In this document: piece by piece, positions 8,344-15,616 of the stretch | Layout: each line of letters begins with the position of its first letter | How positions within the stretch are numbered: position 1 is the first letter of the stretch | DNA from: Singulisphaera sp. GP187 | GTDB lineage: Bacteria > Planctomycetota > Planctomycetia > Gemmatales > Gemmataceae | Length of the DNA: 45,160 bases | Assembly (NCBI GenBank): GCA_945868575.1 | Contig: CAMBMH010000013.1 | Coordinates: forward strand, 1 to 45,160 | Reading direction: 5' to 3' | Translations under genes and position numbers: made by a program | Notes under the pieces: generated by a model | The model's database searches: none | What the model was told of the DNA's origin: nothing | Seen by the model: the letters and a program-made list of their open reading frames with translations, nothing else

Positions 8344-9293
8344 GGCTTGGAGGACTTTGACTGACTGACCTCCTCAAGGAATCTTCCTACCTCCAAAGCT
8401 GTGGCGCTTCGAGGCCGATTCAACTCCGACAAAAGAGAGACATGAGTTGTTTCGGGAATAGTCAGGTTTTTGCAAGAGTTCCCGCATTTGATAAGCGAGC
8501 CTTCAAACTTCTCCGCCATGTATCCAAGTCCAGGCAAGTCCCTCTCCGCGACCAAAAGTAGAAACGGCGGCAATCCTTTACGGACATGGGTAATAGGTGA
8601 TGCCTTGCGACAAATCACCTCGTCTTCCCCAAAGGCAATCTTGAAAGGATTAAAAGCCTTTCCATCAGGCCCGGTAATCCCACTAATCTGTTGCGACAAT
8701 CCCGCCTGCTGGGCAAGTGAGATATATTGGTTTCCCGCAGGAATTTGATAAACTCCGCAAAGTCCAACAACCCCACATATGGATGAGAAATCCGCAGTTT
8801 TTGGACCACCAGGTTTATCCCAAAGACCCGAATCGGTCGCAAGGAGGGTGACCAGATGTGCTCCGGCGGAATGCCCCAACAGATTTACCCTAGTTGTGTC
8901 ACCTCCATGCACGGTTGGATTGGCAAAGATCCATGCAAGCGCCTTCGATACATCCTCTACATGCACTGGGTGCTTCACCTCGGGTGACAAACGGTAGTTG
9001 GTCGCAACGACTACATAACCTCTGCGGGCAATGGATTTTGCGACATTTCGGTGCACACCAAAAAAATCCTTGTCGCCCATAAACCATCCGCCACCATGAA
9101 CAAAAAGGACAATGGGCAGTTTTTCCTTGCCCTCCGGCCGAAACAAATCAAGTTTCTGCCTGGGCGATTCCCCAGAGTACGAAATATCCAACCTTTGTTC
9201 CAAAAGCGGAAGGGAACCGGTCTGGCTGGCGGCTGGCTCACCAATACACCAACCAATCACAAGGAGGCACCAAAACGAAACCGATAATCCCAT
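8340..9293 (-). CDS. Secreted alpha/beta-hydrolase (esterase/lipase-like)
   Basis: A 317-residue alpha/beta-hydrolase of the carboxylesterase/BD-FAE type. It starts with a signal peptide (hydrophobic FWCLLVIGW, cleavage probably near EPAASQ). It has the oxyanion-hole HGGGW, the nucleophile elbow GHSAGAH, a late acid (ERDLPG) and the catalytic His in ETTHVSL. It probably cleaves ester bonds of sugars or small molecules outside the cytoplasm, but the substrate is unknown. The frame is open upstream to 9362. ATG 9293 is preferred because AGGA lies eight bases before it and it gives a clean signal peptide. The gene ends inside the gluQ start codon (four-base overlap). Confidence 0.88.
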   Translation of the reverse strand: MGLSVSFWCLLVIGWCIGEPAASQTGSLPLLEQRLDISYSGESPRQKLDLFRPEGKEKLPIVLFVHGGGWFMGDKDFFGVHRNVAKSIARRGYVVVATNYRLSPEVKHPVHVEDVSKALAWIFANPTVHGGDTTRVNLLGHSAGAHLVTLLATDSGLWDKPGGPKTADFSSICGVVGLCGVYQIPAGNQYISLAQQAGLSQQISGITGPDGKAFNPFKIAFGEDEVICRKASPITHVRKGLPPFLLLVAERDLPGLGYMAEKFEGSLIKCGNSCKNLTIPETTHVSLLSELNRPRSATALEVGRFLEEVSQSKSSKP

Positions 9294-9423
9294 AACCCAC
9301 ATCCTGTTTCCAATTGCCAACATTCCTTTTGATTTTATCCATTCCGGGAAATGTAACCTCAAATTTTGGCCTTTTCCTCAAGGCTTGCAAGAAGTTATGG
9401 GGCCGGTTGGGATGGAGGCGGAA

Positions 9424-10074
9424 ATGCTTCGAGGGTGCTTGGGGGGTTTGGTACTTTCAATTGTGGCAGGGTGTGCCCTGCAGCGTCAGGATGATATTCG
9501 GTCGCTGAACCAAGATGGCGTCTACCTCTTTCAGATGGGAGCCTACAAGGAATCCAGGCAATATTTTGTTAAAGCACTCGAAAAAGACCCGGAGAACATT
9601 CAACTTCTATACAACAAGGCGCAGGTTGAGGAAGCACTCGGAAACATCACCGAAGCCGAACGGCTTTACTCCCTCGTACTGGAAAAGGATCCCGGCCTGA
9701 ATCAGGCCCGCCATGCCCTGGTTGTGCTTTGGAACCGGACCGGCAGAAGGGAATTCGCCCAAACGCAAGTAGAAAGCTGGATGAAATCCAATCCGCAATA
9801 TGCCCAGGCATATGCAGATGATGGATTCCTGTGGCTTCAATCAGGTGATGTTGCACGGGCACAAGCCAGACTGCAACAAGCACTCGCAATCAATCCCAGT
9901 GATTTGGTTGCCATGATCGAATTGGGAAGCCTTTTTGAATCCTTGAATCGCCCCGATCGGGCACTTGCCCTTTACGAACGGGCCTTGGATGTTCGCCCCA
10001 ATCAGGTGGCGCTTCAGGCAAAAGTCGATCAAATGAAAAATGCGGGAGTTCATCTTCCGACACCAGATCGGTAA
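9424..10074 (+). CDS. TPR-repeat lipoprotein
   Basis: A 216-residue protein with a short lipoprotein signal ending in LSIVAGC (lipidated Cys17). About five tetratricopeptide repeats follow, for example GVYLFQMGAYKESRQYFVKAL and FLWLQSGDVARAQARLQQAL trimmed to their A/G/Y core positions. TPR lipoproteins usually hold protein partners at the membrane. Nothing in the sequence names the partner. Start ATG 9424 is chosen over upstream in-frame starts because GGAGG (9414-9418) sits five bases before it and the signal peptide begins there. It is divergent from the esterase and followed after 26 bases by the DUF952 gene. Confidence 0.87.
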   Translation: MLRGCLGGLVLSIVAGCALQRQDDIRSLNQDGVYLFQMGAYKESRQYFVKALEKDPENIQLLYNKAQVEEALGNITEAERLYSLVLEKDPGLNQARHALVVLWNRTGRREFAQTQVESWMKSNPQYAQAYADDGFLWLQSGDVARAQARLQQALAINPSDLVAMIELGSLFESLNRPDRALALYERALDVRPNQVALQAKVDQMKNAGVHLPTPDR

Positions 10075-10100
10075 AAACCACTTTTTGGCGGAATGGCCTC

Positions 10101-10388
10101 ATGATCCTGCACATCGTCGCCGGCAACCAACCTGAATCTCCGTCAGTGCCTTACACCCACCCCTCCCTGGAGACCGAAGGGTTTATCCACTGTTGCTTTG
10201 ATCATCAGGCGGACAAAGTAATAAAACTTTTTTTCCCGGAAACCGGTGAAATCTGGGGTTTTGAAATTGACCCGGAAAAATTGGAATCGGAACTAAAAGT
10301 TGAGCCTTCCAGCCTTGGGGAAGACTACCCACATATTTACGGTCCCATCAACACCGAGGCGTTTGGAAAACCAATCCGCCTGAGGTAA
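10101..10388 (+). CDS. DUF952 family protein
   Basis: A 95-residue protein matching DUF952: the family hallmarks are the FIHCCF segment near residue 28 (usual form FIHCS) and the C-terminal PHIYGPINTEAF. The biochemical role of the family is not established. It lies 26 bases downstream of the TPR lipoprotein on the same strand and may be co-transcribed. The Shine-Dalgarno site is weak. It faces btaB, which runs toward it from the other side. Confidence 0.88.
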   Translation: MILHIVAGNQPESPSVPYTHPSLETEGFIHCCFDHQADKVIKLFFPETGEIWGFEIDPEKLESELKVEPSSLGEDYPHIYGPINTEAFGKPIRLR

Positions 10389-10530
10389 ATTCTTGGCTGC
10401 GACTCCACCTCGTCCTTTGGAACCAATTCTCCAAACATTATTGGTTTGCAAAGACAACTTGAAAGATTTCGGCAGGAGTGGCCTGGTAAAAAGGAAATAG
10501 GTGGCCACTGCTTGCAAAATTCTGGCATGT

Positions 10531-10563
10531 AGGGCCCTAAAAAATCATTATTTTTTTCGCCCT
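10531..10563. terminator. Possible hairpin at the end of btaB
   Basis: AGGGC (10531-10535) and GCCCT (10559-10563) flank an AT-rich inner pair AAAAAAT / ATTTTTT, forming a hairpin that overlaps the btaB stop codon. It lies between two convergent genes (DUF952 and btaB) and may end transcription in both directions, though a clean terminal T run is missing. Confidence 0.35.
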
Positions 10564-11282
10564 AAAAATATGTAATAGGGAGCTTTCAATAAAGGAACAT
10601 AAGGTATGCTTCCCATCCCTTCCTCGACATGAATCGGCTCAAGGTGTGCATCCAGCCAAGGCAAGTGGTCAGGGCTTGGAAACACATTATCGTTGGCAAA
10701 CCATAGGGGCCAAAGACCACGGGTAAAAGTGCTATGTTTTTTCCGGCCAGGTGTCGGCCATTTACGGGATATGTAAAAGTCCACCACCCCAAGAATTCCA
10801 CCTGGTTTCAGGTTTGCCAGAGCTTTCTCCAAGGCGGAAAACCAATCCGGGATCATTGTAAGTGAATAGGAAAAGGTCACCGCATCCACTGGGCCAGAGG
10901 GCGGAATAAACTTTGTCGCATCGGCTTCAACAGTGTGGACATTGGCCCATCCTTCTTTGGCGATACGAGCCTGGGCAACACCCAAAAGTGGGCCACAAAG
11001 GTCCACTATGTCCGCTCGGCCCAATTTGCACAGGTGGGGACCCAGTTCGCCTATGTTGTTTCCGGTCCCACCCCCCATATCCAGGAGCGTGGCTCCCGGA
11101 TTAAGCCTTTGCCCCACCTCTCGCATGAGCGATTCCCGCCCATGAAGCAGCCTCTTGCGGAAACTGTCATAGTCGGCACTTTGACCGGAATAAAATTCTT
11201 CCAAACGGGTCTTGAGATCCGAGGAGGAGCCTCGATGAAAGGCCATCCGCCAAATCACCCGCATGTCACCCCAAAAACTCAT
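10548..11282 (-). CDS. btaB: Betaine lipid N-methyltransferase (BtaB-like)
   Basis: A 244-residue class I SAM-dependent methyltransferase. It has the SAM-binding motif LLDMGGGTGNN (67-77), the motif II acid in DIVDLCGP, and the TFSYSLTMIPDW segment. In bacteria with betaine lipids, BtaB adds three methyl groups to the homoserine head group made by BtaA, giving DGTS. The assignment rests mostly on the immediate btaA neighbour: btaA ends two bases before this ATG (11282), and GGAG lies five bases upstream, inside the btaA end. An in-frame GTG at 11288 would overlap the btaA stop. A related methyltransferase acting on another lipid cannot be excluded by sequence alone. Confidence 0.85.
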   Translation of the reverse strand: MSFWGDMRVIWRMAFHRGSSSDLKTRLEEFYSGQSADYDSFRKRLLHGRESLMREVGQRLNPGATLLDMGGGTGNNIGELGPHLCKLGRADIVDLCGPLLGVAQARIAKEGWANVHTVEADATKFIPPSGPVDAVTFSYSLTMIPDWFSALEKALANLKPGGILGVVDFYISRKWPTPGRKKHSTFTRGLWPLWFANDNVFPSPDHLPWLDAHLEPIHVEEGMGSIPYVPLLKAPYYIFLGRKK

Positions 11283-11284
11283 GA

Positions 11285-12475
11285 TCACTCCGTGACGGTG
11301 CCGGGTTTCAACCGGGAAATGTAAAAGCTGCCGTATGTATGCACCCGATCCGTGGGGTGAAGTTCGGCGGCAAGGACTTTGTCATGGATCAGGAGATCTC
11401 CCAGTTTGGCAGGGCCCTTGGCGGTTTGAACCTGCAACTCATCAAGGAAATCGACATGCAATCCAGCACTTCGGTAAAGGATCACAGTATCCGGCCGGGC
11501 ATTGGCAAGCAGGGCATTCCACTCATCTACCAGCCCCTTGGGATTCTTTCGGGCCATCCAATCCATGTGATCAAGGAGGGTGAATTTGTTGATCTTGTGC
11601 GGAGTGGTTTTCAGGAATCCCTCCACTGTATTGGTGTTGATCTCCAACCGCTCGATCAAGCCCTTGAGCTTTGCAAAATTCTCCTCTTTAAGGTAAGAGG
11701 GGCAGGCGTCCCGATGGTAGCGCCCTTCAATATAAACCCTCCAGAAATAATTGCTCTTGATTGGGAGTTTGGTCGAAACCACGAGGATGCAATCCTCAAT
11801 AAATTTCACAAGCCCGCCAGGATACTGGTCGCGGATCTGTTGGATCTGGGGACCAGGCACACCCAAAAGTGTCATCGTAAACTGGCGACCAAGAAACCAT
11901 CGCATGGATGGAGTCATCACCTTTTTGTGAATTTTGGTTATCCAGATCTCTGCCTGTTTTTCGAGTGTTGGGGCATTCAGAAACTCCTGAATAACCCCAC
12001 GCATCCTGCTAAAGAGGTGAAGTTTGGTCATTACCAATTTGGCAAAAAGACCTGAAGTTCCCCGGTAATAAAAGCTGTTTCGCCAGCCTTTACCCGCGAA
12101 ATAGCCAATTTTCCTGTCCCACCAAATACGGGCATATTCGGGAAGAGCAGGCCTCAATCGCTTGTTGTAAATTTCGCGCGCCCTGGGGTGGCACCCTTCT
12201 CCGAAAAACTTCCAGAATTCGTCAAAATCCAATTCCCTGATCGCTGCCTTTTTGAGTTCAAGAAGACTGTTCTGAATGGGGTTCATGTCCACCGCATGAA
12301 CACCCGCGACCCCGGCAAGGAGGTAGTCCAACGCATTGCAACCAGCGCTTGTAATCACCAAAACCCGGTCGTGGGGTTTTAGGCCAAAAGCCACTTGATC
12401 CAAAACCGGATCTTCCCAACAGGTGTTGTAAATGAGGTTACCGCGATGAACCATCTGAAATATCTTTTGATGCAT
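11285..12475 (-). CDS. btaA: SAM:diacylglycerol 3-amino-3-carboxypropyltransferase (BtaA)
   Basis: A 396-residue DUF3419 protein. BtaA moves the aminocarboxypropyl group of S-adenosylmethionine onto diacylglycerol, the first step of betaine-lipid (DGTS) synthesis at the membrane. The family-typical N-terminus YNTCWEDP (16-23), the SAM-binding-like ITSAGCNALDYLL (41-53), the AVDMNPIQN segment (61-69) and the later LLDHMDWM and YRSAG blocks are all present, and the length is normal. It forms a tight pair with btaB (two-base gap) and follows a PlsC-type acyltransferase by 108 bases on the same strand. In other bacteria this pair is often induced by phosphate limitation. I do not see a convincing Pho box here. 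Confidence 0.92.
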   Translation of the reverse strand: MHQKIFQMVHRGNLIYNTCWEDPVLDQVAFGLKPHDRVLVITSAGCNALDYLLAGVAGVHAVDMNPIQNSLLELKKAAIRELDFDEFWKFFGEGCHPRAREIYNKRLRPALPEYARIWWDRKIGYFAGKGWRNSFYYRGTSGLFAKLVMTKLHLFSRMRGVIQEFLNAPTLEKQAEIWITKIHKKVMTPSMRWFLGRQFTMTLLGVPGPQIQQIRDQYPGGLVKFIEDCILVVSTKLPIKSNYFWRVYIEGRYHRDACPSYLKEENFAKLKGLIERLEINTNTVEGFLKTTPHKINKFTLLDHMDWMARKNPKGLVDEWNALLANARPDTVILYRSAGLHVDFLDELQVQTAKGPAKLGDLLIHDKVLAAELHPTDRVHTYGSFYISRLKPGTVTE

Positions 12476-12583
12476 GCCAACAACCCGTTTTGGTGTTTTT
12501 GCCCAGTTTACCTTCCGACATCTTATTTTGATTGGCTCTACTGTCCCTTGGGAATTGGGACAAATGCCCCTTCAACGAAAACG

Positions 12584-13798
12584 CTAGGCTGGCGGAGCCC
12601 CTTTTGTGATGGTATCGAGAAGATTTTGCATTCGTGACCTTAGGGCAACTGCAAAACCAGACCCCTGGGGATCAAGTCCCATTATTTTGGCTTCCGTTGC
12701 CATATCCACCCCCTCACCAACACATACTACCGCCTCCACAGGTTTGGGGAATGGGGACTCGCGGTCCGTTAATGACTCTTCAAGTCTGGCAAAAGTTTCC
12801 CAAACCCTTTCAGCCGTAGGTTTTTCGCGAACATAATCCATGGAAAGACTTAACGCATTTTCCCAGTGCAAGAGGCCCAGGAGTTTCCCTTGGACCTCAT
12901 CCTCCGCATCGTTATCTCCCTGGGTTTGGTTTAGCTCTTTGATCAGTTCCTGGCGCTTTTTGCGTATACCTTGCCAAATGGCAGCAATTGTTCCTTCGGG
13001 AGTCGTAACATCTACCTCAAATTCCCTGGCCATAATGCTTCGAAGAGTGGTGTCAAAATTTTCCTTGGAAGGGAAATCGGGGCGCGCCAAATCCAATGCA
13101 GCCGGGCCCAAAAGCCTCATAACACCTTGCCTTAGTACCCGCTCCAGCCGAACAAGGTCGTCCTCCCCCGAATCATCTTCCAATTGCCAATCCCTTTGCA
13201 TTCGGGTCCATTTTTGCCTTAGTTCCGGCATTGGATCTTCCAAAAACCAATATTTGATTGCAACCGCATGAAGTCGAATGGGGCGAGACGAATTGCGCAT
13301 CGCCTGGCGTAACATCAGCGAAACCCCATCCTGAAGGGGTGCAACCCGGTCATTCTGCTTGAAGTAGGTACCTTCAGGAAAAACCAGGACAGCTCTTCGC
13401 CCCTCCCGCAAAAGGCCAACCGTTTTTTTCACGCTAACCAAATCCGGGCCATCCCGAAAAATACTGTAGCCCCCCATTCGGCGAAGCAGTTCACCCAATA
13501 GATCGCTTTGTTTGAAAAGATGATGCGATGCAAGGAAATGAAACCATCGCCCGGATGCCTCAGCCAGTTTCCCCAACACAAATGGATCCTGTCCGCTTTG
13601 ATGATTTGAGCATAAAAGGATCCCCGCTTGTTTTTTATAGCTGTCCAGCAAGTGCCCGAGACCGGGAAACTGCCAACCCTTGATGTTTAAGACCAACGGG
13701 AAATAGAGGGGGGTAATATGTCGAATCAGGTCGAGAGCCCAGGTAGATTCCTCTGGAGAGATGAACTGGTATGGCTCGGAAAAATAGCGTTTGGGCAT
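12584..13798 (-). CDS. PlsC-type glycerolipid acyltransferase
   Basis: A 404-residue protein of the 1-acylglycerol-3-phosphate acyltransferase family. It has the catalytic HX4D motif NHQSGQD (65-71) and the acceptor-binding FPEGT (140-144). A C-terminal extension of roughly 200 residues, rich in charged helices, is not part of the normal PlsC core (about 240 residues) and I do not recognise it. The enzyme probably acylates a lysolipid, giving phosphatidate or a related precursor. Its position before btaA suggests it feeds diacylglycerol synthesis for betaine lipids. ATG 13798 is chosen because the acyltransferase homology starts soon after. The frame is open to a TTG at 13882. Confidence 0.87.
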   Translation of the reverse strand: MPKRYFSEPYQFISPEESTWALDLIRHITPLYFPLVLNIKGWQFPGLGHLLDSYKKQAGILLCSNHQSGQDPFVLGKLAEASGRWFHFLASHHLFKQSDLLGELLRRMGGYSIFRDGPDLVSVKKTVGLLREGRRAVLVFPEGTYFKQNDRVAPLQDGVSLMLRQAMRNSSRPIRLHAVAIKYWFLEDPMPELRQKWTRMQRDWQLEDDSGEDDLVRLERVLRQGVMRLLGPAALDLARPDFPSKENFDTTLRSIMAREFEVDVTTPEGTIAAIWQGIRKKRQELIKELNQTQGDNDAEDEVQGKLLGLLHWENALSLSMDYVREKPTAERVWETFARLEESLTDRESPFPKPVEAVVCVGEGVDMATEAKIMGLDPQGSGFAVALRSRMQNLLDTITKGAPPA

Positions 13799-13912
13799 GA
13801 AGGACACCTGGACCGAACCGGGAACTTGCCCCGAATTGGTGGAGGTCAAAGGGTTAGCCAAAGATTGAAATAGGAGTCCCAACCGTAATGGGGACTAGTG
13901 TTGGCAGAAAAA

Positions 13913-14590
13913 TCATCCCCGAAGTGCCACTTTCGCCCCATTGTCAGAGCCTAAGAACGCCTCCGGCATCGCCGCAAATTCACCGACCAAGGCGGAAACC
14001 ATCCCCGCTTGCCTCGGCATTTCCACATCAAAGCGGAAATTGTCACCAAGGAAAAGGATTTGGGATGGCCGGACGCGAGCGCGACGCATCGCAATCTCAT
14101 AAAACTTGGAAGCTGGTTTACGCCACCCAACCTCCGAGCTGATCACAACCTCGGAAAACGACTTGAGCTGAGGAAAAAAGTTTATCAAATTCCTCAATCG
14201 ATGGTCAAAATTTGAGGCGATCCCAAGCCCAATATTTCTGCTCTGGGCCAAATCAATCCAGCGTTCCAGATCAGGATCAAGAGACCAAACTTCCGGGGTT
14301 CCAAAGGCCTCGTACAAATCAAGAAAACACGCATCAAGCTCAGGCATTTCCGGAAAACTCTCCGAGACAATGTCTTTCCAACGCTCGAACTCCCGCCTGT
14401 CATCCGTTTTCCACCCGAGTTTTCCGTCCAAAATCTCCTGCCTGGTAAATGCCTCACGAATCCTCTGCTTTAATTGGCCAAGTTCACCAAAATAACCATA
14501 TTTTCGGGCTCGCTCCTGATATATCTCGGAAACGGAAGGGGTCGGATGGAGGATCGTACCCACGGCGTCAAAATACATGAAGCGGATCAC
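13913..14590 (-). CDS. REG-2-like HAD-superfamily hydrolase
   Basis: A 225-residue HAD hydrolase (subfamily IA). Motif I reads FDAVGTI, with the nucleophile Asp but Val in place of the usual second Asp. This DAVGT form is typical of the REG-2/HDHD3-like branch. Motif II is the Ser of IASNFD, motif III the Lys of WRKPASKF, and motif IV GDNFRFDVEM. Substrate is unknown. I place the start at GTG 14590 because AGGG lies eight bases before it and the product then begins MIRFMYFDAVGT, the usual spacing. ATG 14578 is the next choice. It is divergent from dapA and upstream of the acyltransferase-btaAB block on the same strand (114-base gap). Confidence 0.88.
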   Translation of the reverse strand: MIRFMYFDAVGTILHPTPSVSEIYQERARKYGYFGELGQLKQRIREAFTRQEILDGKLGWKTDDRREFERWKDIVSESFPEMPELDACFLDLYEAFGTPEVWSLDPDLERWIDLAQSRNIGLGIASNFDHRLRNLINFFPQLKSFSEVVISSEVGWRKPASKFYEIAMRRARVRPSQILFLGDNFRFDVEMPRQAGMVSALVGEFAAMPEAFLGSDNGAKVALRG

Positions 14591-14719
14591 GGCAAAGTCC
14601 CTCACACTTATTTTACCGCCCGAAACCTCGCCGTTTAACTCAACTTCACTCAAATAAAGGGTTTTCCCGGGATCCTTGCGTCGTAAACTATGTTGAACCG
14701 ATTTACCAAGGAATGTTTC

Positions 14720-15616
14720 ATGCGAACTACCAAAGGCCGGATGTTTGCCGGGTTGACTGTTGCTATTGTGACTCCGTTCAAGAACGGCCAAGTGGACTAC
14801 ACCACCCTTAAAAATATGGTGGACTGGCATGTGACCCAAGGCACAGACTGTCTGGCCCCCGTGGGTACAACAGGAGAATCTCCGACCGTAGATCACGAAG
14901 AACACGAAAAAATCATCGAAACCGTGGTCCAACAGGCCGCCGGCCGAATCAAGGTAATGCCGGGGACGGGTTCCAACTCGACCAAGGAAGCCATTAGGCT
15001 CACCAAGTTTGCCAAAAAGGCTGGAGCAGACGGGGCCCTAATGGTGGGGCCCTATTACAACAAGCCCACCCAGGAAGGGTACCACCTCCACTTCAAAGCG
15101 GTCGCCGAAGAAACGGGGATTCCGATCATTCTCTACAATATTCCAGGCCGTACCGCCTCGAATATTCTTCCAGAAACGATTGCAAAGCTTGCTGAAATAC
15201 CCCAAATCGTCGCTATCAAGGAGGCGACCGGATCTCTCGATCAGGCCAGCCAAATCGCGGCTCTTTGCGATCTTACAATTCTTTCAGGGGACGATAGCCT
15301 CACCCTGCCGCTGATGTCGATTGGAGGCGAGGGAATTGTTTCAGTTGTCGGAAATCTTGTTCCCAAGGATATGAAGGCTATGGTTGGAGCCTTCTCCACC
15401 GGCCAGTTGGAAACGGCGCTGAATTGGCACCGCAAGCTTTTCTTCCTTTGTCGGGATCTTTTGGGAATTGCCACCAACCCGATTCCAGTGAAAACTGCCC
15501 TAAAACTTTTGGGCAAGGATACCGGGGAACTGCGACTTCCGCTTTGCGCTCTGGATGCCGCAGGTGAAGCCAAAGTTCGCCAATCTCTGGTCAACTATGG
15601 TTTGTTATCCAGCTGA
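14720..15616 (+). CDS. dapA: 4-hydroxy-tetrahydrodipicolinate synthase
   Basis: A 298-residue TIM-barrel aldolase that joins pyruvate and aspartate semialdehyde in lysine and diaminopimelate synthesis. Visible marks are TTGESPTV (pyruvate-binding turn), the catalytic Tyr in LYNIPGRT, the Schiff-base Lys in VAIKEATG, and [11 protein letters not shown] near the C-terminus. ATG 14720 follows AAGGA with a seven-base spacer. A further ATG at 14690 is in frame but has no ribosome site. Its 3' end overlaps the end of the convergent large secreted-protein gene by 22 bases. Confidence 0.95.
   Translation: MRTTKGRMFAGLTVAIVTPFKNGQVDYTTLKNMVDWHVTQGTDCLAPVGTTGESPTVDHEEHEKIIETVVQQAAGRIKVMPGTGSNSTKEAIRLTKFAKKAGADGALMVGPYYNKPTQEGYHLHFKAVAEETGIPIILYNIPGRTASNILPETIAKLAEIPQIVAIKEATGSLDQASQIAALCDLTILSGDDSLTLPLMSIGGEGIVSVVGNLVPKDMKAMVGAFSTGQLETALNWHRKLFFLCRDLLGIATNPIPVKTALKLLGKDTGELRLPLCALDAAGEAKVRQSLVNYGLLSS

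Noticed and set aside
9112..9423. Upstream extension of the TPR lipoprotein frame
   Set aside because: It overlaps the divergent esterase gene, and the Shine-Dalgarno site and signal peptide place the start at 9424.
12542..12562. TGTCCC-N9-GGGACA hairpin between the acyltransferase gene and btaA
   Set aside because: Short stem and no T run on either strand, so I do not call it a terminator; it may be chance.
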